The notes beneath the pieces were generated by a model. That model saw only the letters and a program-made list of their open reading frames with translations. It was not told the DNA's origin and made no database searches. The position numbers were made by a program, and so were the translations under genes. This document shows, in pieces, positions 19,361 through 28,700 of a stretch of 64,000 bases of DNA (positions are counted from its first letter, which is position 1; every line of letters starts with the position of its first letter). This stretch comes from Arthrobacter sp. Marseille-P9274. Lineage in GTDB: Bacteria > Actinomycetota > Actinomycetes > Actinomycetales > Micrococcaceae. The stretch spans positions 2,206,033 to 2,270,032 of the forward strand of contig NZ_CAMPOV010000001.1 of NCBI RefSeq assembly GCF_946892675.1, written 5' to 3'.

Positions 19361-21148
19361 TCAGGCGATCGTCCGACGGGTCGCGTCCAGCCGCCTGGTC
19401 CAGCCGCGGCTGTCGAGGTACTCCAGTAGCGGGATCGCGACCCGTCGAGTGGTGTCCAATGCCTTGCGCGCCTCACTGGTCGTGAACGGCTGCGGCAAGG
19501 CGGCGAGCTCCCGCATGGCCAGGGCAGGTGCCCGCGGCAGCAGGACGACGCCATCGCCGAGCCGCAGCAGACGGCCGCTGCGCTCGGCTGCCGCCAGTTC
19601 GCGGGCTCCCAGGCCGAGGGCATGCAGATCGTGGGCTTCGGGGGCAGCGAACGGCGCGACCTTCAGCCGGTTCTCCAGCGCTCCGATCCCGTACTCTGCC
19701 GCGCCGAGGTCCTGGCGCTGCCCTGGGAGATTGATGTAGCCCGCACGGTGCTCCAGTCCAGCTTCCCGGACAACCGCTTCCAGCAGCGCGCCGCGGGCCG
19801 GTCCGATCAGGTCCTTGGCGGCTCCGAGGGACAGCCCGGCCGCCAACGGGTCCTGCTCGCCGAGTTGCTCCACGGCGCTGCGCAGCCGCCGCCGCCACGC
19901 GTCGAAGACGGGTTCGTGCACCCACCACTCGCCAAAGGCCCTTACCCCGTCGGGCACCCGGCGCAGCCCGGCAACACCCATCCGGCGCAATTGTTCGACT
20001 CGGACGGCACCCCGGCGGGCCACTTCCGTCAGCGCGTCCCCGCCGGGTGGCATGGTGGCCAGGACGCCGGCCCGCCGGCTGCCATCGCCGCGGCGGTCGA
20101 GCGCGGGCGGTTCGACGTCGAGGATCTGTGCCCCGGCCAAGACCGATCGGCTACCGGTCGCCCGCAGCACCAAACGGTCGCCCAGTTCCAGGGGTAACCG
20201 ACGGTCGAGGGTCAGGCGGGCGTGGTCCGCACCGAACGGACGCATGCGACCGGGCACGGCGGCGGTGCCGATGTGGACGAGCAATTGCCCTGGTGCGTCT
20301 GCGAAAGAGGCACCCATGGTCCGCCGGACGTCGACGGTGTCCACCACCGGCCAGCTATCCCCGGTGACGAGAACGTCGCCGCGGTGGATGGCGTCAGCGG
20401 ATAGGCCGGACCGGAGGTTGACGGCGACGCGGCTGGTGGGGCCAACGGAGCCGACGGCCACATTGCAGCTGTGCAGGGCCCGCACCGCCACTGGTCTGGC
20501 GCCGTCGTGGCCGATCAGCAGCAAACGGTCGCCCTGGGCGAGCGTGCCAGCCGTCAAGGTTCCGGTCACGACCGTTCCGGCGCCACTGATGGTGAACGAC
20601 CGATCGATCCACAACCGCACGCGCGCGTCTGGCTTTGCTTCGGGCAAAGACGTCAGCATGTCATCCATCGCGCTGCGCAGCTCGTCGAGTCCGGTCCCGT
20701 CGACCGCGGACACGGCGACGGCCGGCGCGTCGCGCAGACCGGTGCCCCTGAGCTCGGCCCGCACCCGCGCGAGTACCTCGTCTGCGCCGTCGGGTGCGCG
20801 GTCACTGCGGGTCAGCACCACGATCCCGTGGCTGATCCCCAAGGCTGCGATGGCGTCGCGATGGTCGCTGGACTGGGCCTGCCAGCCTTCATCGGCGGCG
20901 ACGACGAAGCACACCGCAGGCGCCGGCCCGAGCCCGGCCAGCATGTTGCCAAGGAATCGTTCGTGCCCCGGGACGTCCACGAACGCCACATCCCTGCCCG
21001 ATGCCAGCCGGGTCCATGCGAAGCCCAGGTCAATCGTCAGCCCGCGGCGGCGCTCCTCGGCCCACCGGTCGGGCTCCATCCCGGTCAGCGCGCGCACCAA
21101 GGTGCTCTTGCCGTGATCGACATGTCCGGCGGTGGCCACCACGAACAT
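19361..21148 (-). CDS. selB: Selenocysteine-specific elongation factor SelB
   Basis: A 595-residue translational GTPase that carries Sec-tRNA(Sec) to the ribosome at UGA codons marked by a SECIS element. G1 is GHVDHGKS (8-15), the switch region has GLTIDLGFAW, G3 is DVPGHE, and G4 reads TRSD where NKxD is usual in EF-Tu (SelB proteins often deviate). EF-Tu-like domains II/III follow. The C-terminal ~200 residues contain the winged-helix repeats that bind the SECIS RNA (for example TSEARKALDTTRRVAIPLLEYLDSRGWTRR). The ATG lies 2 nt after the selA stop, with GGAGGC upstream, so the two are co-translated. The neighbouring fdh gene is its only visible client. Confidence 0.96.
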   Translation of the reverse strand: MFVVATAGHVDHGKSTLVRALTGMEPDRWAEERRRGLTIDLGFAWTRLASGRDVAFVDVPGHERFLGNMLAGLGPAPAVCFVVAADEGWQAQSSDHRDAIAALGISHGIVVLTRSDRAPDGADEVLARVRAELRGTGLRDAPAVAVSAVDGTGLDELRSAMDDMLTSLPEAKPDARVRLWIDRSFTISGAGTVVTGTLTAGTLAQGDRLLLIGHDGARPVAVRALHSCNVAVGSVGPTSRVAVNLRSGLSADAIHRGDVLVTGDSWPVVDTVDVRRTMGASFADAPGQLLVHIGTAAVPGRMRPFGADHARLTLDRRLPLELGDRLVLRATGSRSVLAGAQILDVEPPALDRRGDGSRRAGVLATMPPGGDALTEVARRGAVRVEQLRRMGVAGLRRVPDGVRAFGEWWVHEPVFDAWRRRLRSAVEQLGEQDPLAAGLSLGAAKDLIGPARGALLEAVVREAGLEHRAGYINLPGQRQDLGAAEYGIGALENRLKVAPFAAPEAHDLHALGLGARELAAAERSGRLLRLGDGVVLLPRAPALAMRELAALPQPFTTSEARKALDTTRRVAIPLLEYLDSRGWTRRLDATRRTIA

Positions 21149-21150
21149 CT

Positions 21151-22482
21151 TCAGCTGCCTCCGGTCCCGAGTGGTTCGCCGATGCGCGCCAGGGCTGCCC
21201 GCACGGCATCGGCCAGCCGTTCATCGTCATCCTCCGGGATGCACCGCAGATCCAGCAGGCAGGCACCGCCGTGGACCCGGGGCAGCACCGCCGGGTCGCC
21301 AGTGCGCAGCAACCGGGCCACGCCCTCGGGGAGCCGGATCGCCCAGCCGGGCAGCGGCACGCCCGGCGCTCCCCCGCCACCGACCCTGCCATCGTGCTCG
21401 ACAAAGGCGCAGCCGACAGCCTCCGCGAGCGCTTCGGTGCGCTCTCGGAGCCGCACCGGGTCGGCGTGCAGGGCGGCTGTCACCGGCGGCGCCTCCCCGG
21501 AGACGGTCGCTTCCAGCGCGGCCAGAGCCAGTTTGTCCGCCCGCAGCGCCCGAGCCATCGGATGGCGCGCCAGCCTAGCGATGACTTCGGCGCGCCCGAG
21601 CAGAAGCCCGGCCTGGGGCCCGCCCAGGAGTTTGTCACCGCTGGCGATCACGACGTCGGCACCGGACATCAACGCACTGGCGACATCGGGCTCGTCAGGC
21701 AGTACGGGGTCCGGGGCGAGCAGACCGCTGCCGAGGTCCACCACCAAGGGAACACGGTGTTCACCGGCCAGCGACCGGAGTTGGCTGATGCCGACGCCTG
21801 AGGAGAAGCCGGTGACCCGGAAGTTGCTGGGGTGGACCTTGAGCAGGCAGCCGGTCTGCTCCCCCATGGCGGACTCGTAATCGTGCAGGTGCGTCCGGTT
21901 GGTGGTGCCCACTTCCCGCAACCGGGCTCCGGTCGATTCGATCAGTTCGGGAAGCCTGAAGCCCGCGCCGATTTCGACAAGCTCCCCGCGGCTGATGACT
22001 ACCTCGCCGGTGCCGGCGAGGACGGTGGTGGCTAGCAGCAGGGCGGCCGCCCCGTTGTTCACTACCAGCGCGTCCTCGGCGGCGGGACATGCGCGCATCA
22101 ATGCCTGGCGCGCTCCGGCCCCGCGCCGGGCGCGCGTCCCCGACGTCAGGTCCATTTCGACGTCGACATAACCAGCCGCCGTGAGCAAAGCCCTTCGAGC
22201 GGATTCCGACAGCGGGGCGCGTCCCAGGTTCGTGTGCACGATGACGCCGGTGGCGTTGAGCACCGGCCGCAATGATGTGGCCGCGCGGGACGATACCGCG
22301 GCCAGGACCTCCGCTTCGACTTCCTCGGGCGCAAGCTGGCCGGAGCGGGCCTGGTCCTGGATCCCCCGGACGATGGAACGAATTATATCGTCGCCGAGGC
22401 GTCCCCGGGCGTGCCCAAGCTCCGCGTGCGCGAGCAATCGATCGGTACGCGGAATAAGCCTTCGCGGGTCGTCTTGGGCCAC
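21151..22482 (-). CDS. selA: L-seryl-tRNA(Sec) selenium transferase
   Basis: A 443-residue PLP enzyme that converts Ser-tRNA(Sec) to Sec-tRNA(Sec) with selenophosphate. Family blocks: DPRRLIPRTDRLLA at the N-terminus, NATGVIVHTNLGRAPLS (77-92), NNGAAALLLA (142-151) and SGDKLLGGPQAG with the PLP lysine at 284. The GTG at 22482 is the start: it has an AAGGAGGAG Shine-Dalgarno sequence immediately upstream and gives the usual N-terminus. The frame is open back to 22644, but those codons overlap the tRNA-Sec gene. It lies directly downstream of selC and 2 nt upstream of selB. Confidence 0.96.
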   Translation of the reverse strand: MAQDDPRRLIPRTDRLLAHAELGHARGRLGDDIIRSIVRGIQDQARSGQLAPEEVEAEVLAAVSSRAATSLRPVLNATGVIVHTNLGRAPLSESARRALLTAAGYVDVEMDLTSGTRARRGAGARQALMRACPAAEDALVVNNGAAALLLATTVLAGTGEVVISRGELVEIGAGFRLPELIESTGARLREVGTTNRTHLHDYESAMGEQTGCLLKVHPSNFRVTGFSSGVGISQLRSLAGEHRVPLVVDLGSGLLAPDPVLPDEPDVASALMSGADVVIASGDKLLGGPQAGLLLGRAEVIARLARHPMARALRADKLALAALEATVSGEAPPVTAALHADPVRLRERTEALAEAVGCAFVEHDGRVGGGGAPGVPLPGWAIRLPEGVARLLRTGDPAVLPRVHGGACLLDLRCIPEDDDERLADAVRAALARIGEPLGTGGS

Positions 22483-22505
22483 GCTCCTCCTTCCGCTGCG
22501 GCAGT

Positions 22506-22600
22506 TGGCGGAGGCGGACGGGAATCGAACCCGCCAGGCCGAGCTACTCGGTCTCACCGGTTTTGAAGACCGGGGGGCCCACCAGGACCCGGACGCCTCC
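22506..22600 (-). tRNA. selC: Selenocysteine tRNA (anticodon UCA)
   Basis: Reads GGAGGCG at the 5' end and CGCCTCC-G-CCA at the 3' end, so the CCA is encoded. The anticodon arm is CCGGTCTTCAAAACCGG, giving anticodon TCA that reads UGA. A long variable arm (ACCGAG-TAG-CTCGGC) and a T-arm with GGGTTCGATTCCC are present. The 95-nt length including CCA is that of tRNA-Sec rather than a normal tRNA. The acceptor pairs seven bases clearly; the eighth (T with C) is a mismatch in my folding. It sits 23 nt upstream of the selA start, on the same strand. Confidence 0.96.
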
Positions 22601-22607
22601 AAGAGGA

Positions 22608-22613
22608 TGCTAA
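22608..22613 (-). promoter_or_regulatory. Candidate -10 box for selC
   Basis: On the minus strand TAGCAT lies 7 nt before the first base of the tRNA. It shares the 42-bp gap with the divergent selD promoter candidate. No clear -35. Confidence 0.4.
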
Positions 22614-22629
22614 CACTGCCCTGCTCTCC

Positions 22630-22635
22630 TAGACT
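22630..22635 (+). promoter_or_regulatory. Candidate -10 box for selD
   Basis: TAGACT, 7 nt before ATG 22643, suggests a leaderless mRNA. The same hexamer and spacing occur at the Nudix gene (40783). Confidence 0.45.
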
Positions 22636-22642
22636 GAGGGCC

Positions 22643-23656
22643 ATGGACGCGATGATGGCCCTAGACCAGGAACATTCCGGAGCCGTCCGGCTTACCGGCT
22701 ATGCGCATGGCGGAGGGTGCGCCTGCAAGATTCCTCCCGGGGAGCTCGAGGACGTTGTCCGTGGCCTGGTCGGCCAGACCCACCCCGACGTTCTGGTGGG
22801 ACTCGACGGCGGCGACGATGCCTCCGCGGTGCTGGTCGGCGACGACCTTGCGGTGCTCTCGACCGCGGATTTCTTCACTCCGGTGGTCGATGACGCCTAC
22901 GACTGGGGCCGGATCGCGGCAGCGAACGCCATATCCGACATCTATGCCATGGGCGGGCGTCCCGTCAGCGCCATCAATCTTGTGGGCTGGCCGCGGGACA
23001 GGTTGCCGATGGAGTTGCTGGCCGAGGTTCTGCGCGGCGGGCTGGCGGTTGCCGCCGAAGCCGGCTGCCCGGTGACTGGGGGACACTCAGTCGATGACCC
23101 GGAACCCAAATACGGAATGGCGGTGACCGGCGTCGCCCGCCCCGGTTCGCTGCTTCGCAACGATGCCGCGCGGCCCGGGCTGCCGCTCACGCTGACCAAG
23201 CCGATCGGCCTGGGCTTGTTGAACAATCGCCACAAGCAAACCGGCGAGGTATTCGCCGAAGCCATTGCGACGATGGTGCAGTTGAACCGAGAGGCTGCCG
23301 AGGCGGCCGTGCAGGGCGGCCTCCGAGCCGCGACGGATGTCACCGGGTTCGGCCTGCTGGGCCATCTCTACAAGATGTGCCGGGCCTCCGGCGTGGGTGC
23401 GGTCATCGACCGAAACGCGGTGCCGCTGGTCTCCGGCGCCCGGGAAGCGCTGCGGGACGGCTTCATCTCCGGCGGAACGCGGCGCAATCTGGAGTGGGTG
23501 CGTCCCCACCTGCGGCCGGGGCCCGGGGTCTCCGAGGAGGACCTGCTGATGCTCGCCGATGCCCAGACCTCCGGCGGCCTGCTCGTGGTGGGCGAACTGC
23601 CCGGTTACCCCGTCGTCGGATACACGACTGGAGGCCAGGGAATCGAGGTGCGCTAG
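22643..23656 (+). CDS. selD: Selenide, water dikinase (selenophosphate synthetase)
   Basis: A 337-residue ATP-dependent enzyme making selenophosphate, the selenium donor for SelA. The active-site block reads GGGCACKIPP: Cys26 occupies the position that is Cys17 in E. coli SelD, and Lys29 the catalytic lysine. It is therefore the Cys form, with no selenocysteine of its own. The ATP/Mg-binding Asp-rich block DGGDDASAVL and the AANAISDIYAMGGRP segment follow; GGHSVDDPEPKYG and SGGTRRN are also present. The start at 22643 is set by TAGACT 7 nt upstream; ATGs at 22652 and 22655 are alternatives. It is divergent from selC-selA-selB, and its stop faces the fdh operon end. Confidence 0.96.
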   Translation: MDAMMALDQEHSGAVRLTGYAHGGGCACKIPPGELEDVVRGLVGQTHPDVLVGLDGGDDASAVLVGDDLAVLSTADFFTPVVDDAYDWGRIAAANAISDIYAMGGRPVSAINLVGWPRDRLPMELLAEVLRGGLAVAAEAGCPVTGGHSVDDPEPKYGMAVTGVARPGSLLRNDAARPGLPLTLTKPIGLGLLNNRHKQTGEVFAEAIATMVQLNREAAEAAVQGGLRAATDVTGFGLLGHLYKMCRASGVGAVIDRNAVPLVSGAREALRDGFISGGTRRNLEWVRPHLRPGPGVSEEDLLMLADAQTSGGLLVVGELPGYPVVGYTTGGQGIEVR

Positions 23657-23690
23657 CGCGTCGCGCCTGTTCCCACCGCTCGCGGGCGCC

Positions 23691-24773
23691 TCATTCGGTG
23701 GTCGTGATCGAATCGTGGATGACGCCTGCTTCGCGGCGCGCAGCGAGCCGTTTCTTCTGCGGTTCGATCGTGTAGCGGGGATTTTCTGTAGAGCGAATGC
23801 CGGCGCGCAGGATCCCGAATCTCGTGAGGGCCGAGGCGCCGAGCAACAACAGCCCCGACATTGCCGCCGTGGGCCGGTACCGGCCGCCGACGAGCGTGCC
23901 CACACCACCCGCGACGGCCAGCCGCTCACTCCAGGCCAGCATCCGCCCCGGACCGCCGGAGTGCAGGGGCTCGGCCGCGACGGGGTCCATGTTCTTCTCC
24001 ATGGACCGAGTCGCGATCAGCTCGCCCGTGACTCCGAGCACCGCGAGTGCACGTGCTGGCCCGGCCTCCTTGACCGGGGTCGTGATCATGGCCAGGCCCG
24101 CCGCGGCGAGGCTGGCAGAACTGACGAAGACGAAGGGCAGATCCTCCCGTGCGGCGTTCCAGGTCGGATTCGCGGTGTCCGACAGCAGGACCGCGGTGTA
24201 GGCGGACAGCGGGGCCGCGAACACGGCAGCTTCCATCCCCGCCGGCCCCTCGAGTCCGCGCAGCAGCCGGCGCAGCGGCCCAAGCGGGATTCGCGAGCCG
24301 GTCATCCGGTCGATTTCGGAAACGGCCGAGACTCCGGCACCGGCGCTGAAGGCCGTCAGAATCCACGAGCCCAGGCTCATCGGCGATGTGGGCTTGATGG
24401 TACGGAGCATGTTGAGGAACCGCTCGGGGCGGCCCAGGTCGGCCACCAGTGCCGCGCCTCCCACCCCGATGGCGGCGAGCGCTGCCAACCGGCTGTTGCG
24501 GCAAAGTATCGGCCTGCCGGTTATCTGCCCGCCGGCTCCGAGCAGTGCCGAGCCGCCGGCCACTCCCCCCAGGAAGAGGTAGAGGGCGATCGGGTCTCCC
24601 CACGGCGGCGGCTTGACGACCGGTCGGCCGTAATAGGACGTGAACTCCGCCTCGGGAACCACGGGCGCTTCGGCGCGGCCCTCGCCCGTACCGGCGCGGC
24701 GGCGCTTGCCGCCCCGCTTGCGCCGGCGCGGCGGTTCGGGCGGACGGTAGTCATCGAAGTCGGAGACCGTCAA
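23691..24773 (-). CDS. Formate dehydrogenase membrane subunit, NrfD/PsrC family
   Basis: A 360-residue membrane anchor of the NrfD type, expected to pass electrons from the iron-sulfur subunit to the quinone pool without haem. A 50-residue basic and proline-rich cytoplasmic tail is followed by YYGRPVVKPPPWGDPIALYLFLGGVAGGSALL, a hallmark opening of NrfD proteins. About eight helices follow, with the DLGRPERFLNMLRTIKPTSPMSLGSW block (about 112-137) also typical. Its ATG overlaps the FeS-subunit stop by 4 nt. This membrane subunit replaces the cytochrome b (FdnI/FdoI) of enterobacterial enzymes. Confidence 0.9.
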   Translation of the reverse strand: MTVSDFDDYRPPEPPRRRKRGGKRRRAGTGEGRAEAPVVPEAEFTSYYGRPVVKPPPWGDPIALYLFLGGVAGGSALLGAGGQITGRPILCRNSRLAALAAIGVGGAALVADLGRPERFLNMLRTIKPTSPMSLGSWILTAFSAGAGVSAVSEIDRMTGSRIPLGPLRRLLRGLEGPAGMEAAVFAAPLSAYTAVLLSDTANPTWNAAREDLPFVFVSSASLAAAGLAMITTPVKEAGPARALAVLGVTGELIATRSMEKNMDPVAAEPLHSGGPGRMLAWSERLAVAGGVGTLVGGRYRPTAAMSGLLLLGASALTRFGILRAGIRSTENPRYTIEPQKKRLAARREAGVIHDSITTTE

Positions 24774-25765
24774 GCCCGGCCTCCCGCCAGGAAGGCCCCG
24801 GTGGCGGCGGCGAGCATGCCGGCGGCGGCAAGGCCCGCCCGCTTGAACATACGCGGGAGGTCCGCCGTGGGCACGCGGGGATCCGGCGGGAGCCCGTACA
24901 CCTCCGGTTCGTCCAGCAGCAGGAAGACGGAACCGGTGCCGCCGACGCCGTCGGAATCATTGGCTCCGTAGAGCCGCGCCTCCGTCAGCCCCTGCGCATG
25001 CAGTTCGGCCACCCGTTCCTTCGCCGTGGCCACCATGTCCTCGCGCTCGCCGTATTTGATGGACGTCGTCGGGCAGGCCTGCGCGCACGCGGGCGTCTGA
25101 CCGTCAACGATCCGGTCATAGCACAAGGTGCACTTCTGCGCGACGCCGGCGTTAGGCGTTGGGGCTTGTTCCCCCGGCGTGAAGTCGCGCTCGGTCTTCG
25201 GCCCTGCCGTGCCGTCGCGGCGCCGCTCGATCACCCCGAACGGGCACCCCGCCACGCAGGTTCCGCAGCCGTTGCACACATCGTCCTGCACGACGACGGT
25301 TCCGTGCTCCGTGCGGAACAAGGCACCCGTGGGACAGACGTCGAGGCATCCGGCGTTGGTGCAGTGCTTGCACACGTCGGAGGACATCAGCCACCGGAAG
25401 TCGGGGGTGTCAGGCGGCGTCGTGTCCGCCCCGGCCAGGTTCACCGCGCGGTCTTGCCCCGGCGGGCCAAGGCCGGGCATGCCAAGACTGACAAGAGCCC
25501 GCCCGGATTCGCGGGCGCGGCCGATCTGCTCCCGGTCCTGCTCAATGAACGCGACGTGCCGCCAGGTGTCTGCTCCCAGGGACCCGGTGTTGTCGTAGGA
25601 AGACCCGAGCAGCTCGTATTCCGAGTCTTGGGGGTTGCGGTTCCATTCCTTGCAAGCAACCTCGCAGGCCTTGCATCCGATGCAGATCGAGGTGTCCGTG
25701 AAGAAACCCTTCCGAGGATGCCCGGTGTGCCTAGCGTGGTCCGGAGATTCGGTCAGCTGGTTCAT
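24770..25765 (-). CDS. Formate dehydrogenase iron-sulfur subunit
   Basis: A 331-residue ferredoxin-like electron transfer subunit with four 4Fe-4S sites. Cluster motifs in order: CIGCKACEVAC (28-38), CKHCTNAGCLDVCP, CNGCGTCVAGCP and CTLCYDRIVDGQTPACAQACP. The C-terminus ends in a hydrophobic helix (AAAGMLAAATGAFLAGG) that could anchor it to the membrane, as in FdnH. The ATG follows the catalytic-subunit stop with no gap (TGA-ATG); its GGAGGAG Shine-Dalgarno sequence is inside the end of that gene. It links the Mo/W subunit to the NrfD-type anchor. Confidence 0.94.
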   Translation of the reverse strand: MNQLTESPDHARHTGHPRKGFFTDTSICIGCKACEVACKEWNRNPQDSEYELLGSSYDNTGSLGADTWRHVAFIEQDREQIGRARESGRALVSLGMPGLGPPGQDRAVNLAGADTTPPDTPDFRWLMSSDVCKHCTNAGCLDVCPTGALFRTEHGTVVVQDDVCNGCGTCVAGCPFGVIERRRDGTAGPKTERDFTPGEQAPTPNAGVAQKCTLCYDRIVDGQTPACAQACPTTSIKYGEREDMVATAKERVAELHAQGLTEARLYGANDSDGVGGTGSVFLLLDEPEVYGLPPDPRVPTADLPRMFKRAGLAAAGMLAAATGAFLAGGRA

Positions 25766-28700
25766 TCAGTTCTCCTCCTTCGTCTCGTGGCCCGAGGCTC
25801 GGCCGGGACTGGTGGGCTTCTGGTTGCCGGTCTCCGGTGTCACCCCCGCACGGGTCTGGTAATCGGCGATCAGCGATAGCAGCGCGGCGCCACGCGGCCG
25901 GCGCCCCGGGACGATGGCGCACGACCCGACCTTGGACTCCTGGATCTGCACGTTCGGATCGAGTGTCACCCCGAGCAGGTCGTTGGCCGCGTCGCCGGAA
26001 ACCACAGCGTCCTGCCCCACGCCCCAGTGGTAGGGCAACCCGATCTGGTGGAAGGTCCGCCCGCTCACGACCAGCGGCTTCACCCGTTCGGTTACCAGCA
26101 CTCTGGCCTCGATCGCCGAACGCGGCGAGATGATGGTGGCCCATCCGTAGGGCTCCAGTCCCCGTTCGGCTGCCAGTTCCGGGGAAACCTCGCAGAACAT
26201 TTCCGGTTGGAGCTCGGAGAGGTAGGGCAGCCATCGGCTCATCCCGCCGGCCGTGTGATGCTCGGTCAGGCGGTACGTGGTGAACACGTAGGGGTAGACC
26301 TCGGAACCGGGCTCGCCTGCGCTGGGCGCGCTGAGGTTGTCCGCGCGCGGATAGGTCAGCCGGGCAGGATTCTGCTGCTGCCGGTAGAGCGGGTTGGCGA
26401 TCGGAGACTCCTGGGGCTCGTAGTGCGTCGGCAGGGGTCCGTCCACCATGCCCTTCGGCGCGAAAAGCCATCCCTTGCCGTCCGATTGCATGATGAACGG
26501 ATCGTCGCCCGCGAGCGCCGCGGCTCCGCCGGCCTCGGGATCCGGTCGAGTCCCCGGCGCGCGGTCCACGGGGAAGTCCGGCACGTCCTGTCCGGTCCAC
26601 CGGCTCTGCTCCGAGTCCCACCAGACGTACTTCTTGCGTTCGCTCCAAGGTTTGCCGTCGGGGTCCGCCGATGCCCGGTTATAGAGAATTCTCCTGTTCG
26701 CGGGCCAGACCCAGCCCCATTCGGGGGCGACCGGGCCTTGTTCCTGCTGCGGTTTCCGATCGGCGGCATGGTTGATACCGTCCGCATAGACTCCGGTGTA
26801 GATCCAGCAGCCGCCCGACGTCGACCCGTCGGCGCGCATCTCGGTGTAGGACGAGAGTGGTTTGCCGGCCTGCGGCCCCGTCAGATGCACGCCGTTGATC
26901 TCCGCGAGCACCGCCTCGGCGTCGGGCTCGCCGTGTTCGTTCATGGGATAGTCCCACGTCAGGTCCAGCAGCGGCCGGTCCCGCTCATCGGTCGAGTCCG
27001 CCAGTTTCGCCCGGATGCGCTTGCCCAGTTCGTAGAAGAACTCCAGTTCGCTCTGGCAATCGCCCGGCGGCAGGACAGCCTGGTGGCGCCATTGGAGCAT
27101 CCGCTGCGTCTGCGTGAAGGATCCGGCCTTCTCCACGTGAGTGGCTGCCGGCATGAAGAAGACTTCAGTGGCGATATCTTCGGTCGCGAGTTCGCCCGAG
27201 GCGATCTCCGGGCCGTCCTTCCACCACGTAGCCGATTCGATCAGGCTCAGGTCCCGCACGACCAGCCATTTCAAATGGGACATGGCCAGCCGCTGCATGC
27301 GCCCGTGGGCCGACCCGACGGCGGGGTTCTGGCCGAAGAGGAAGTAGCCCTCGACGTCGTCGTCAAGCATTTTCATGACCGTCTCGTACGTGCCGTGGGG
27401 GCCGTTGATCCGGGGCAGGTAGCGGTAGCCCCATTCCGAATCCTCGTTGGCCGCGTCGCCCCACCAGGCCTTGAGCAGGCTGACCGTGTAGGTGTCGGCG
27501 GCCGCCCAGTATCCCTTCTGGGTGGGCGAGGCGATGCCTTCCAGGTATTGCTCCAGGGTCTCCATTTCGGCCTTGGGCATCGGGAGGTAGCCCGGCAGCA
27601 GGTTGAACAGGGTTGGAATGTCGGTGGAGCCTTGGATGCTGGCGTGGCCGCGCAGCGCCATGATCCCCCCGCCGGGGCGTCCCACGTTGCCCAGCAGCAA
27701 TTGCAGGATCGCCGCGGTCCGGATGAACTGAGCGCCCAGGGTGTGCTGCGTCCATCCGACGGCGTACGCGAAGCACGTGGTCCGGTCCCTTCCGGAGTTC
27801 TCCGTGACGGCCCGGGCCAGATAGTCGAAATCCTCGAGGGAAATGCCGCAGGCCTCGCGGACCATCTCGGGGGTGTAGCGCGCATAGTGCCGCTTGAGGA
27901 TCTGGAACACGGTCCGCGGGTGCTCCAGCGTGGGGTCTTGTTCGAATTGAGGGTTTGCCAGCGTCGGGCCCCCGCTGCCGTATTGCTGGCCGGCCGCCCG
28001 CGCCGCGGTGTCGGCGCCGTGCTCGTGCCCGCCGGGTTCTTCCGCGCCGCGCTTCCGCTCATAGGCCCAGGAAGACAGGTCGTACTGCCCGGTCGCAGGG
28101 TCGAATCCGGAGAACAGCCCGTCGAGGTCCTCAGTGTCACGGAAGTCTTCGCCGACCAGCGTCGCCGCGTTGGTATAGGAGAGCACATACTCCTTGAACC
28201 ACAGCTCGTTGCTGATCACATGGTTGATCAGGGCGCCAAGCAGCACGACGTCCGATCCGGCGCGGATGGGCACATGCTTGTCGGCTACCGCGCTGGTGCG
28301 GGTGAACCGCGGGTCCACATGGATGACCCTTGCTCCCCGAGCCTTGGCCTCCGTCACCCACTGGTAGCCCACGGGGTGGCATTCGGCCATGTTGGAGCCC
28401 TGGATAACGATGCAGTCGGCATTTGCCATGTCTTGGAGCGATTGTGTGGCGCCTCCCCGCCCAAACGAGGTTCCCAAACTGGGAACCGTGGCGGAGTGTC
28501 AAATGCGGGCCTGGTTCTCCAGCTGGATGGCCCCTGCGGCGGTGAAGAGCTTCTTGATCAGGTAGTTCTCTTCATTGTCCAGCGTGGCCCCGCCCAGACC
28601 GGCAATGCCCATGGTGCGGCGCAGCGGCCGGCCCTGCTCATCGTTCTGCTGCCAGTTGTTCCGGCGTGCCTCGAGGAATCTGTCGGCCACCATCTCGATG

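Noticed and set aside
22483-22644. N-terminal extension of SelA to 22644
   Set aside because: It would translate through the tRNA-Sec gene, while the GTG at 22482 has a strong Shine-Dalgarno sequence and the family N-terminus.
22643-22720. SelD as a selenoprotein
   Set aside because: The active-site codon encodes Cys26; no in-frame UGA is present.
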